Part shown: piece by piece, positions 32,886-43,099 of the stretch
How the letters are laid out: each line of letters starts with the position of its first letter
Position numbering within the stretch: position 1 is the first letter of the stretch
DNA from: Lycorma delicatula
Taxonomy: Eukaryota > Arthropoda > Insecta > Hemiptera > Fulgoridae
Assembly (NCBI RefSeq): GCF_047948215.1
Contig: NC_134465.1
Span: forward strand, 39,222,153 to 39,286,152
DNA length: 64,000 bases
Reading direction: 5' to 3'
Position numbers and translations under genes: made by a program
The notes under the pieces: model-generated
What the model saw: only the letters and a program-made list of their open reading frames with translations
Told to the model about the DNA's origin: nothing
The model's database searches: none

Positions 32886-34210
32886 CAGGTGCTCCATATA
32901 AAACCCAAACCAACCTTATATTGGTAGGTATTGAAATAATAAAAAGGCATGTGTAAATATAAATGTAATTTTCACCATCCACATTACCCTACATTTAGAG
33001 TAAATGCTGGAAGTGGCCGCCATCTTCTTGAATACAAGCTTCAATTCTTTTTACAGCGTTTCTTGCAACTTTTTTCAAAGTTTGTGACTGGATATTTAAT
33101 ACAGCTTGTTCAACATTGACTTTCAATCGTTCAAGTGTTCGTGTTTTGTTGCTGTAGGCTTTTTCTTTGAGGTAACCCCGTAGAAAAAAATCCGCCGCAG
33201 TCAAATCTGGAGATCTTGGTGGCCACAAGCTTCGACCGATAACACAATTACCAAAGAATTCCTCAACGAAATCAGAAGTTGAACCTGCGTAGTGCGATGT
33301 CGCACCGCCATGTTGTAGCCAGCAGTGTCTATCTTTCTCTTCCAAGAGTGCAATGAACCGAAATAAAATCCTGATATCGTTCTGCATTAATGGTGTACTC
33401 GAAAAAAATAGGACCGATTATTTTCTTCCGCGATATCGCGCACCACACGCCCAACTAATGCGGGTGTAATTGTTTTTCGCGATGAACGTGGGGATTTTCA
33501 GCACTCCAAATTCTACTGTTTTGGCTGTTTACGTAGCCATCCAAATGAAACCGTGCTTCATCTGTGAAAAATAACGAATCCATAACATTAATTCCCTCAC
33601 GCAGAAATCGACGGAACCGTTGGCAATATTGTAGCCATTTTTCTTTGTCGGGCTCAAGAAGTTGATGAACCGTTTGAATGCGATAAGGTCGAAATTGTAA
33701 TTGTTTGGTCGCCCGATGAACAGTCGATTTAGACAAATTAATTTCAGCAGACAAACGTCTGATCGATTTATTTGTGGAGGCGAGTAATCGGTTTTTGATT
33801 TCAGTGACTGTATCTGTATTCAACACCGACGCAGATCTTTTGTGTTCCTTGTTATTAACAGAACCGGTCTCTCTAAATTTTGCAACTAACCTTAATACTG
33901 ATGTTTTGTTAGGAGCTGGTTTATCTGGGTACTTATGGCGAAACAAATCTTGCACTGCAACCGTTGATTTCGTACTGAAGTACGACTCAACAATGAAAAC
34001 ACGTTCATCTAGCGAAAACACCATCTTGTCTCTAGCAATACACTGAACGTTATGATTGCATTATTGTTACTATCGGTAGTGTTCTAATGCGTCGCCGCGA
34101 TGTTCAGATGTTGAACGAGTCCATTTCAGTAACGGGTAGGGAAGTATTCTTGACTTTTGAAATTTCACGGTTGAGTGATTGATGGGTTGCGTTTTATATG
34201 GGACACTCTG
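32886..34210 (-). mobile_element. DUF4817-type Tc1/mariner element, copy 3 (nearly complete)
   Basis: Flanked by TA (32884-32885 and 34211-34212) with inverted ends CAGGTGCTCCATATAAAAC and CAGAGTGTCCCATATAAAAC. The transposase starts MVFSLDERVFIVESYFSTKS at 34024; it has a helix-turn-helix region (SIRRLSAEINLSKSTVHRAT), the first catalytic block FFTDEARFHLDGYVNSQNS, then a stop near 33455 within LHPH*LGVWCAIS, and a frameshift near 33380. The second block reads WLQHGGATSHYAG, with G where copy 1 has D; the third is [15 protein letters not shown]. The end EDGGHFQHLL stops at 32995. About 38 residues separate the second and third catalytic positions. Inactive. Confidence 0.88.
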
Positions 34211-34214
34211 TATA

Positions 34215-34807
34215 TCAATAATTATAAGTAATAATGGTTATTTGTCAAAAATTATTTTGACAAAAAAACTTTCAAGAATTGAAAAAAAAATATTTTTTAC
34301 CTTTTTTCTCGCCTAAAAATTGTTTTTCTCCATAATAATTATTTATGAGTGATTCTGAGTTGATATGGGCAAGAATTTTTGGGTGGCATAAAACGGAAAA
34401 GTACCAAAATAAGTTTAAAAATGTTTAACTTGAAAATTCCAAAAAGGTGAATATTTAATTTTTTTTTAAATTATTACTTTTATTAAATAAAACGTTAATC
34501 CTTTTACTTCGAAAAAAACACCTCATTTGATAAACATCTGAGATACAAGGCTAAAATTAAACTGGATTGAAAAAATTATGCGTGAAAAAGGCAAAAAATT
34601 ATCAGACTGCATATTTCACGTTGTAAATTTTCTACTGATATTGTTAAACGTTTATACTGCTTTACTATTATATAAACAGGAAGAGGGTATTTGTTTGTTC
34701 GGAATAAACAAAAAAAACTACTCAATCAATCGCAACCAAAATTTTACCTATATTTCTTGATATAACTGAGAAGATTTTCAGATAAATTTTATCTTGGAAA
34801 AATCTCT

Positions 34808-34810
<3 letters not shown>
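34215..34810. other. No recognised feature
   Basis: AT-rich intergenic sequence with an incidental 60-codon frame at 34578-34760. Confidence 0.45.

Positions 34811-34842
<32 letters not shown>
34811..34842 (+). repeat. (CA)n microsatellite
   Basis: About 15 uninterrupted CA units directly before the next inverted-repeat element. Confidence 0.95.
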
Positions 34843-34844
<2 letters not shown>

Positions 34845-35763
34845 TGTTCTGGGATGTATTTGCCGAACTTCAGGAAATAATTCAGGACACCAAAGTGAGA
34901 AAAAAGTTCATATCGACATAAGTCCTATTTTGCTTTATTATCCTGCTGGACGCCATTTTGTGTTATCAACAAAAAAAATTATTTCTCAGGAACGAGTAAA
35001 CCTTCTTTAATTAAATTTGTCTAATCCAAGACTAGTGGTTTATTCTACAGAATAAAACGTTTTGAAAATGTCACCTTCAAAATTTTTTTCAAAATAGCGG
35101 CCGTCTTAATTTTTGAATCTTCAATATCTTTGTAATTATTTGTTTTATTAAATTTTTAACTTATTACAAAATTATATAAGCATTTTATTTTGAACAAAAT
35201 GATATTTCATTTGCAAAAATCCATTGACAAACAATCGAGTTGCTGCAGACAATTAAACCGGCAGTACGCTTGCGCACCATAATGCAAGGTGATAATTTTT
35301 ATTAATTTACTATTATTATTATTTATTATTAATATTTTTTTATTAGATTTAGTGGAGGAAACAAAAACAGGCAAAAAATTATCAGCTTGTTGAAAAAAAT
35401 TACCAACTTGAAAAAAATTACGTTGTTAATTGTAAGTTTTACAAATGAGATGTCATTTTGTTCAAAATAAAATGCTACAAATATATTAAATATTAATAAA
35501 TTAAGATGGCCGTATTTTGAAATTTTTGAAGGTGTCATTTTCAAAATTTTTTATTGTGTAGAACTATACACTAGTCTTAGATTTACTAAATTTAATTAAA
35601 GAAGTTTACCAGTTCCTGAGAAATAATGTTGTTGAAAATCACAAAATGCGTCCAGAAGGAAAACAAAGAAAAATAGTACATTTATCGATAAAATTGTTTT
35701 GCTCATTTTCGTGTCCTGAATTAGTTACTGTAGTTCGGTGAATACGTCCTGTTAAATTCTGTA
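34843..35763. mobile_element. Large palindromic MITE, family M, copy 1
   Basis: Arms of about 350 bases: left GGTGTTCTGGGATGTATTTG onward, right (complement) from TACAGAATTTAACAGGACG. Shared blocks include CCGAACT(T/A)CAG, TAATTCAGGACAC, ATTTCTCAGGAAC, AAGACTAGTG and CATTTTATTTTGAACAAAATG. The spacer is at about 35215-35425. No transposase. Confidence 0.8.
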
Positions 35764-35769
35764 TATTAG

Positions 35770-36530
35770 TAATGGAGAACTGCTGGTTGAAGCACAAAAT
35801 TTAATGAATCGAATTAATGAACTGTGAACTGTAAGTCTTATCACTGTGCAAGCTGGGTTTGAACTGAATGATTCGAATCGATCGAATGAATAATATTACA
35901 AAAATAACAGAATTAAATTTACATTAAATAAAATAATATAAAATAAATTTCTTTTTAACAATAATGGACTTCCTGTGGGGACTGTGTGTGAGGCTCGAGT
36001 AGTGAGGTATGCCAGCACCTCGTCAAAGGCTAGATCACAGTTATCACCATCACCGATAATAACACATGGGGTGCCCCTTCTCTACAAAAAAATCGTCCGA
36101 TTTTCAAAATTCAAAAGGCTAACTTTTGCACGCATCAGGCACACTGTCGATCTAACAGATCACGGTTATTCGGTAATGAATATATATATATATATAAAAG
36201 TTTGCCTGTTCGTTTGGTATCGCATCACGTCAGAATCGACCGACCAATTACTTTCAAATTTGTAGGATACATTTGCGTTATTCCGGAGCAGGTTTTAAGC
36301 CATCGACCTAGGCCCTAGCTCCCTTGAAATTAAAATATTAACCTTTTTATTCATTATTTCTTCGCCCCCAAGGAGGATAAAGCCGTGAATTAAAGATATT
36401 CATCAAGGAAAAAATGTTTAATCCTTTCACTTCATTATTATATTTCTTCCACCACGGCAAATAAATAAGTTATGAATTTTTCATCGTCAAAGGTGCGTGT
36501 ACTTTAGTTACCATAGTTACTTTTATTTTG
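35770..36530. other. Intergenic, no gene recognised
   Basis: Includes a (TA)n run near 36180-36197 and moderately GC-richer sequence at 35970-36330. An open frame at 35975-36265 has no known motif. Confidence 0.4.
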
Positions 36531-36531
36531 A

Positions 36532-36827
36532 CCAACCGGGTTGGTCTAGTGATGAACGCGTCTTCGCAAATCAGCTGATTTCGAAGTAGAGAGTTCCAAC
36601 GTTCAAATCCTAGTAAAGGTTACTTTTATATGGATTTGAATACTAGATCGCGGATACCGGTGTTCTTTGGTGTTTAGATTTCAATTAACCACACATTTCA
36701 GAAATCGTCGGCCTGAGACTGTACAAAACTAAAGCACACGTCACATATACACATAAATATCATCCTCATTCTTCCTCTAAAGTAATACCTGGCGGTGATT
36801 CCCGGAGGCTAAACAGGAAAAAAAAAG
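36532..36827 (+). mobile_element. tRNA-derived SINE, copy 5 (near full length)
   Basis: Starts CCAACCGGGTTGGTCTAGTG (A-box-like TGGTCTAGTG), then B box ACGTTCAAATCCTAG, GAATACTAGATCGCGGATAC, CCTGAGACTGTACAAAAC and ends GGAGGCTAAACAGGAAAAA. Best copy for the tRNA-like head. Confidence 0.88.
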
Positions 36828-36840
36828 AAAAAAATTACTA

Positions 36841-38660
36841 CTATTTTATCTTTTGTTTGATCTTTTTGTACGAGGATAACGTACAGGGCGGGGGTGGAGC
36901 CCGCTGAGTAGATATAATGGCGCTCGAAATAAGCTCTGCGGGCGTCCAGGGCGCCGGTCCCCCTCGTAAATCGGGAATGGCGAGCGAAGTGACCTCTGCG
37001 ACCATGGGGTAAGTCCCTTGGCTCCGAAAGTTCAGGTTCTGGCTAGACGGGCCGGCTAATATTTTTATGTTTCTCTTTGATTGATTTAGATTTCTTTTGT
37101 AATCGATATTATTTTTAGGAAACATTATCTATTACCGTTAAATAAATTTCAAAAAATTAATTTTTTAATATTTATTCTTCAGTAAAATCGGCAAAATGTG
37201 ACTAACCTATTTTTTCCGCTGAATTCTTAATTACTTTTCATTTTAATTTCGAGCCGTTATATCCTCCACATCTTCATTCGGCAACTGGGACAACTATTAC
37301 CAGGAAAAAATGATAAAGTTGAAAAAAAAAAAGTAATGAAAACGTCAAAACAATAATTCGGTAAGTTTCACATCGTAATTACGTTATGAGGTCGAGGTCG
37401 ATTGGTACAGGTTAAGGTTACATTTGTATTTATATTAAATCTCATAATCAAGTCGTGACGCAATTGCGGTTTGTTTTCAACGGTAAGGTAGAAATTCAAC
37501 GAAGTCGTAACGATTTATACAGTGAAAATCTAATACAAGATTTATATACAAAAAGTTCGATTCGATTTATTTTTTGCCATCGTACGATACATTTTATCGT
37601 TTTTGCATTTATTAATATCAAAGTACAAACGATAACTCAAATCTAAAAAATTCTTTTTTATCTTAAATACTTAGGCGTTGCCCGTAAAGCATAAATTTGA
37701 CCGCTAGCAACAAGATACGGGATAGAAGCAAAATTTACGAGACGATTAATCAGCATTAAATGTTTATTGATTTAAAAATATATTTTAAAAATACATTCCG
37801 TTTAATATGGATTAAAGAAAAAAATATTTCGTTTCATAATCCATTGCGTACTCATCATTGAAGTTAAAATGAAACAGTAAAAATAAAATTATTTGCGGCC
37901 GAATTTATTAATTTATTACAAATATAGAGAAATTAATTACTTGTCTTCAGCACACCTCAAATCTATGAGAAACAGAATAACTGCAAAATATACCTTAACT
38001 ACACGGGAAGTACGAGGAGTAAAGAGTTTTTTTATTTTTATTCGTTAACATTAATAAACTTGTTAGTATAATTGCCAAACATTCAAAATTGAATTCATCA
38101 ACATTTTGTTACTCGAGTACGGTCTCGGCTTATCGAGTGCAGCTCTTAATATAATACGTTTCTGATTATATTTATTTGTTAAAGGGGTTTAATGCTCCAC
38201 CCCGCGTTGGAATATACGTCGGGCGTAGGCTGAACATATAATAATTTTTATATTTCGTTCTTTAAGTCTGTTAATTTTATAAACTTACGAATAATAGATA
38301 TGTATATTTTAACTCATGACACATATAATTTGCATTATTAAGAGCGTTCCATACCATTTAAGAAGGATTAAATATTTTACGGGACGTGTGCAAGCCACAC
38401 CACTACATTTATAGAGGGGATCTGATTGGACCTATCCCGTTTGGCGAAAGGATTTTAATACTGTTGCGACGGTTTGCTTAAGTGAACGGGCGTCAACTAT
38501 TCGTTTAAGAAAATGTCGCATACAGTACACGCCTTTTTACTTCCCCTTTTTACGGGGAAGAAAACAACGCTATAGCAGAACAATACTTCTAAAGGTAAAG
38601 CATTGTAATAGATTCGATTTGGGTATATGCGGTTTTCATCAGATCTTTTGACACCATATT
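36841..38660. other. Intergenic stretch, no gene recognised
   Basis: 36841-37125 has a GC-richer minus-strand frame of 94 codons rich in proline near its end, without known domain; I do not count it as a gene. The rest is AT-rich with CpG-containing patches (38150-38560). Confidence 0.4.
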
Positions 38661-38664
38661 CTTT

Positions 38665-38766
38665 TGAGTTCATTTCACAGAACCTGTCAGAGTTGTTATT
38701 ACGTTAATCGAGAGAATAATAGTCATGGTCTTTTTGAAACTATGTGGAATGGGTGATTTTTTTCAT
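38665..38766 (-). pseudogene. COX3: COX3 5' end within NUMT
   Basis: Start ATG near 38766; one indel is needed to read the K-K-N-H-P-F-H-x-V-S start and the TTLTGSVKW segment. Homology ends near 38665. Confidence 0.75.
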
Positions 38767-40710
38767 AAGGAATTTCTTTTCTCTAGAGTATAGTGTTACA
38801 AACGTGGCAAATACGAGTGCTTGAATTACTGAAATTGCTAATTCAAATGCTGTTAAAATTATTTGAATTGGTTGTGTGATTATTAGTATTTTGATTGATG
38901 TTGTGTTTCCTAGTAATGTTATTAGTACGTAACCTCCAATCATATTTAATGTTAATCAAACTGGTAATGAGATAGGTTGAATAATGTTTCCTGTTGTTTC
39001 GATTAAAATTATAATTGGTGAATTTTACCCATCCGTATAATGAAATTATTATATCTTGGTAAGGCGATTGATATTAAAATTAATAAATGTCTTGATGTAA
39101 ATACATATGGGATTAATCCTATTATACAGGGTGATTTTTTACCCAATTGTTAATGTCTGGTAATTTTTTTCTAAGAAAGGGAAATTTTGTTTTGTGACAC
39201 GAAGTTGGTAACGCTACTCAACCGGTATAGATACGGCAGTGTGAGTTGATTCTCCTTGAGCTGTGTAAACATTTGTTCCGTTTCCGGTCGTGTTACGAAC
39301 AGAATGTCTTTTACCACAGAACAACGAAGTCTTCATTATTGAACAATATTTTGCTACGAAATCGTAGGCGAGTGTAAAAGAATCATTTCAAATTAAATTT
39401 GTTGGTGTTCCTCCGCCAGAAAAAATGTCAATTTCTAGGCTAGCAAACCGATTTCGAGAGACAAGTAGTGTTTGAGACAGAAAACGTAGCGGTCGACCAA
39501 CTCGCTTGACAGATGACGTTTTAGAGAATGTGAAAGCAAGATTGCTCAATTCTCCACGGAAAAGTTTCCACGAAAACTTTCCACGCAAGTCGGTTTGTCA
39601 TGGTCGAGTGTTCAGAAAGCTGCTAAAAAATTGAAATTGTATCCGTATTATTAGTCCAAGAGCTTCAGCCTCCAGAGTTAAACAAGTGATTGCAATATTG
39701 CCGTTGGTTTAGGTCTCTCGTAAAAGATAAGGAAATCGAATTTTTAAACACAGTGTTCTTTTGTGATGAAGCTTGGATGCATCTCGACGGTTATGCGAAC
39801 AGTCAATACTATCGAATTTGGGCGGTTGAAAATCCTAACGCTTTACAAGACAAATCTTTACATCCTGAAAAAATTGGTGTGTGGTGTGCGATATCTCGTC
39901 ATTGTATAGTATTCTCCGTATACCCGTATTCTCCGAACAGACAGTAAATGGTGAAGTATACAGGAATATTGTGCGCCAATTTGTGTCCCTCCTGGAACCT
40001 CAAGAACGGTATTGATGGTTTCAGCAAGACGGCGCTACATGACACACGTCTCGAGAAACCACGGATTTTCTGCAGGGAACAGTTCTTTAATAATCGAATA
40101 ATAAGCAAGGGCTTATGGCCTCCAAGGTCCCCAGACCTCACATCTCTTTACTACTTTTGGTGGCACTATATTAAGTCCGAGGCCTTCAAAAACAATCCTC
40201 ACACTATTGATGAACTTAAAGTGAATAATACAGACTTAATCACGAATATTTCCAATGCGACTCTTAAAAAGGTTTCTGCTAATATGTTGAAAAGAGTCCG
40301 TGAGTGTATAACCGCAAGGGGTGGGCATTTTGAGCATATTCTTTAACAATTATGTAAGTAATAGCTTTTTATTAAATCTCTTTTGTAAGTAATAAATACA
40401 TCTTCTTATTCCACCTAAATTTCCCTTTTTAAATTACATTTAAAATTGGGTAACAGGACTAAAAAATCACTCTGTATTTCTTATTAAAATAAATATGAAT
40501 ATTGATATTGTTAGAATTAGGATTTTTTTATGATGAGTCATTGATTTAAATTCATTTATTCGTTTTTTTTCTGTTGTTTTTATGATAGGGTTAGTCGAGA
40601 TTTTTTTGTTGTTTTTGGTAAGATTACTATTGCAAAAATAATTATTCAATTTCCTTGTAGGAAATAATTTTAGTAGTACGGTCAAAGGTTGAAAATAGTC
40701 TGGTTATCAT
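38758..40710 (-). pseudogene. ATP6: ATP6 within NUMT, split by a transposon
   Basis: Starts with an ATG at 40710, reading LFSTFDRTTK (LFSxFDPxT in ATP6). The first part reaches 40477 (IFIFILIRN); the second resumes at 39124 with GLIPYVFTSRHL and continues to VFATFVTLYSREK. The gap 39127-40474 is a DUF4817-type element. Frameshifts elsewhere show decay. Confidence 0.88.
39127..40474 (+). mobile_element. DUF4817-type Tc1/mariner element, copy 4, inside ATP6 of the NUMT
   Basis: TA at 39125-39126 and 40475-40476 with inverted ends CAGGGTGATTTTTTACCCAA and CAGAGTGATTTTTTAGTCC...ACCCAA. The transposase begins MSFTTEQR at 39304, with SISRLANRFRETSSV and SGRPTRLTDDVLENVKARLL; 39690-39947 holds the first catalytic block FFCDEAWMHLDGYANSQYYR, then WAVENPNALQDKSLHPEKIG and VWCAISR; 39948-40346 holds [19 protein letters not shown] and the end CITARGGHFEHIL. 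Stops and frameshifts make it inactive, and catalytic positions two and three are degraded. Confidence 0.9.
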
Positions 40711-40852
40711 TTTCAGTTTATATTTTTTTTTGTTTTATTTCCTTTAATTATTATTTTTTGTTAATGTTTGTTGTAAAGAATACTTTTGTTATGTTTATTG
40801 TAATTGTTATTAATAATATTAAATTTCATATTATTGGTAATATTTGTGGAAT
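40695..40852 (-). pseudogene. ATP8: ATP8 fragment within NUMT
   Basis: Minus strand in mitochondrial code begins IPQMLPMMWNLMLL, the conserved ATP8 start, followed by a hydrophobic then K/N-rich tail, directly before the ATP6 start as in insect mitochondria. Confidence 0.8.
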
Positions 40853-40893
40853 CAAGATGCACATTTTAAGTATTTTTTATTTGACAAGTAAAT

Positions 40894-40894
<1 letters not shown>

Positions 40895-40930
<36 letters not shown>
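40895..40930 (+). repeat. Poly-T run (36) inside NUMT
   Basis: Uninterrupted T run sitting where the end of COX2 and trnK should be. Immediately after it (minus strand) ACATTTACTTGTCAAAT fits the anticodon arm (GTC) and 3' part of trnD. Confidence 0.9.
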
Positions 40931-40933
<3 letters not shown>

Positions 40934-41500
40934 TGGTATAAAACTGTGATTTATATCACAAATTTCTGAACATTGACCGAAGAAGGTTTTTTTGTTATTC
41001 CTTTGTTTTTTTGTTAAATTTGATTAAGGAGTCCTGAGATTTCATCTATTTTTACTCCTATTGATGGAATTGTTCATGAGTGAATTACATCTGATGATGT
41101 TACAATTACTCGTATCTGTGTTATAAATGGTACTGTTATTCGGTTATTTACTTCAATTAGTCGAGATGAATTAAGATTTTCTGAAGTTTTTATGTACGAG
41201 TTAAACTCTAATTTTTTAGAATCTGAATATTCAGAAGATCAATATCATTGGTGACGAATCGTTTTAATAGCAATTGATGGTTTAATTATTTCTTCTATTA
41301 AATATAGGATTTTAATTGATGGAATTGCAATAAATACTAAGATAATTGCTGGTATTGTAGTTCAAATTGTTTCTATTGCTTGTCTTTCGGTTTGTAAGTT
41401 ATTTGATTTTTGTTTTTTAATATTGTTATTATTATAATAACAATATTTGTTACGTTAAATCTTATTCATGATGCTATTTCTAAGGAAATTAATTTTTAAT
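40931..41500 (-). pseudogene. COX2: COX2 fragment within NUMT
   Basis: Mitochondrial-code reading gives ETIWTTMPAIILVFIAIPSI, then HQWYWSSEYSD (GHQWYWSYEYSD in intact genes), VTSSDVIHSWTIPSIGVKMD and the Cu-binding FFGQCSEICG..HSFMPV end. The extreme C-terminus is replaced by a 36-base A-run (minus strand). Function in the mitochondrion: subunit 2 of cytochrome c oxidase; this copy is not functional. Confidence 0.92.
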
Positions 41501-41519
41501 TTATGAATGAATTTTAGGT

Positions 41520-43090
41520 TTATTGGTTTTTTTGACAAAAAAACCAGACGGAAATTTTCCGGATGTTTATGTTCGTAAGCGTGTGTTCGATGTCGGTCAC
41601 TAAATCACCTTATATCTCCAGCACTACCGGACTAATTTTGACCAAACTCTGTCAGATTATATATCGTGCAATGATGCCATTAATTTTTCAACTTAAAAGG
41701 TAATTGGAGTGAGTTTGTAGAGCAAGGTTACCCTCAGTATCTCGATATTTCGCCTAATTAAAGTCATATTTTTGTTAGGAGCATTTCTTAACGATTAAAA
41801 AATAACAGTATTTGAAATATTCTTTTTTTTTGTAAAATCGCAGCCCCAACGCTAAAAATGTTCTAAACTAGCGGCTAAGTGGGTATACTGTATCAACAGT
41901 ACCCCCTTTCACCACAAGGAGCGCTAGTATCGGTCAGCCACCTTGGAATTTCTCTTTTTCACTGTAGGAAATTCCCTTTCTACTTCGCCAAATGTGTTGC
42001 ATTTTCCCAGGAACAGCCATTAAATATTAGCGCGGTTCATCGTCAAAAAAAATAATATTTTAACTGACTATATCTAGTTTTCATTTATATAGATTAATAA
42101 GAGAGGAAAGCTGAAGTCAGTAAACAGTTTTTTGCTAGTTTCTCATTTTAAGGTAAGGTTTTGGAATGTATTTTTTAAACAATCACAAAACGTTTCAATG
42201 TTATCAACATATTCTATCATTTTTACAAATTTTAAATTAGGAATACAACCACCGATTTAATTTTTCAAACATCTTTACGTAATAATTAATTACGGCACGT
42301 GTAACGGAATGAACCCTTAAAAATTAATACGACTTCAACAGTAATTTCATTAACGGCAAGAAGTTGATTCGCATAACAAAATTAATTTTATACCATCGGT
42401 ACACGCGCTCCTGTCGCTTAACGATTCATTTATCACCTGAATCGTGCTACTTTCAATGCTACGTGTCTAATCTCGCCGTTTGTAAACGAATAATGGCTTT
42501 TGTAAAATTCTTTTACAGATAATAAATTCGACGTAACGGAATACCGCAAAAAAACGCCTCGGTTAATTCAAAAGCGTAAATAGAAATGAATATTTATACA
42601 TTTTATTATCAATTCTGGTATAATTTTACAGTTATCTGATAATTATTTCACAGTTAATTACGATTAAAAAATAAAATTACTCATTTATTTTTATAAAATC
42701 GAATTATCCATAAATTTTAAACGGTTGCGTTTACTTTAAAATTTTAGCGGGAGACAAAATGCTCATCACCATTTCCTATAAGATTAGTACACCTTCAGGT
42801 ATATTTAAATATAAAGCGTATCAATAAAAGAAAACTTCTTGCCCCTCTGCTAAATTCCTTACTTTTTTAAAGACTGAATAAAGGCACGTCCGGTGAGGAT
42901 AAGCCTATAAGATTGCAAGAGATCGACACGTAAGTACTATTCAGTACTAACGGCAACGATTTAAACTTTAACTTCTTTAATCTTACCCCGTCATAAAATT
43001 ATTTTTACATTAAAAATTAAATGCCATCGATGTATATGTACGTAGACTCGTGCTTAAGCACAAGGTATTTTTGTTCTATGCAGTTGTGTT
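41520..43090. other. Intergenic, no gene recognised
   Basis: CpG content rises toward the right. Possibly decayed repeats near 41550-41760; no frame or partner found. Confidence 0.4.
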
Positions 43091-43099
43091 TTTCTAAGA

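Larger units (their letters stand above)
38665..41500 (-). other. NUMT: nuclear copy of mitochondrial COX2-trnD-ATP8-ATP6-COX3
   Basis: On the minus strand, with the invertebrate mitochondrial code, the order COX2, remnant of trnD, ATP8, ATP6 and the first codons of COX3 is recognisable, the ancestral insect order. It is nuclear because frames are broken, a transposon sits inside ATP6, and nuclear repeats flank it. Edges are where homology fades, so are approximate. Confidence 0.93.

Noticed and set aside
36841..37125. Minus-strand 94-codon GC-richer frame with proline-rich end
   Set aside because: No motif, no splice support and no homologue that I recognise.
40689..40949. Plus-strand 86-codon frame with poly-phenylalanine
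   Set aside because: Antisense to the NUMT ATP8 region and a poly-T run.
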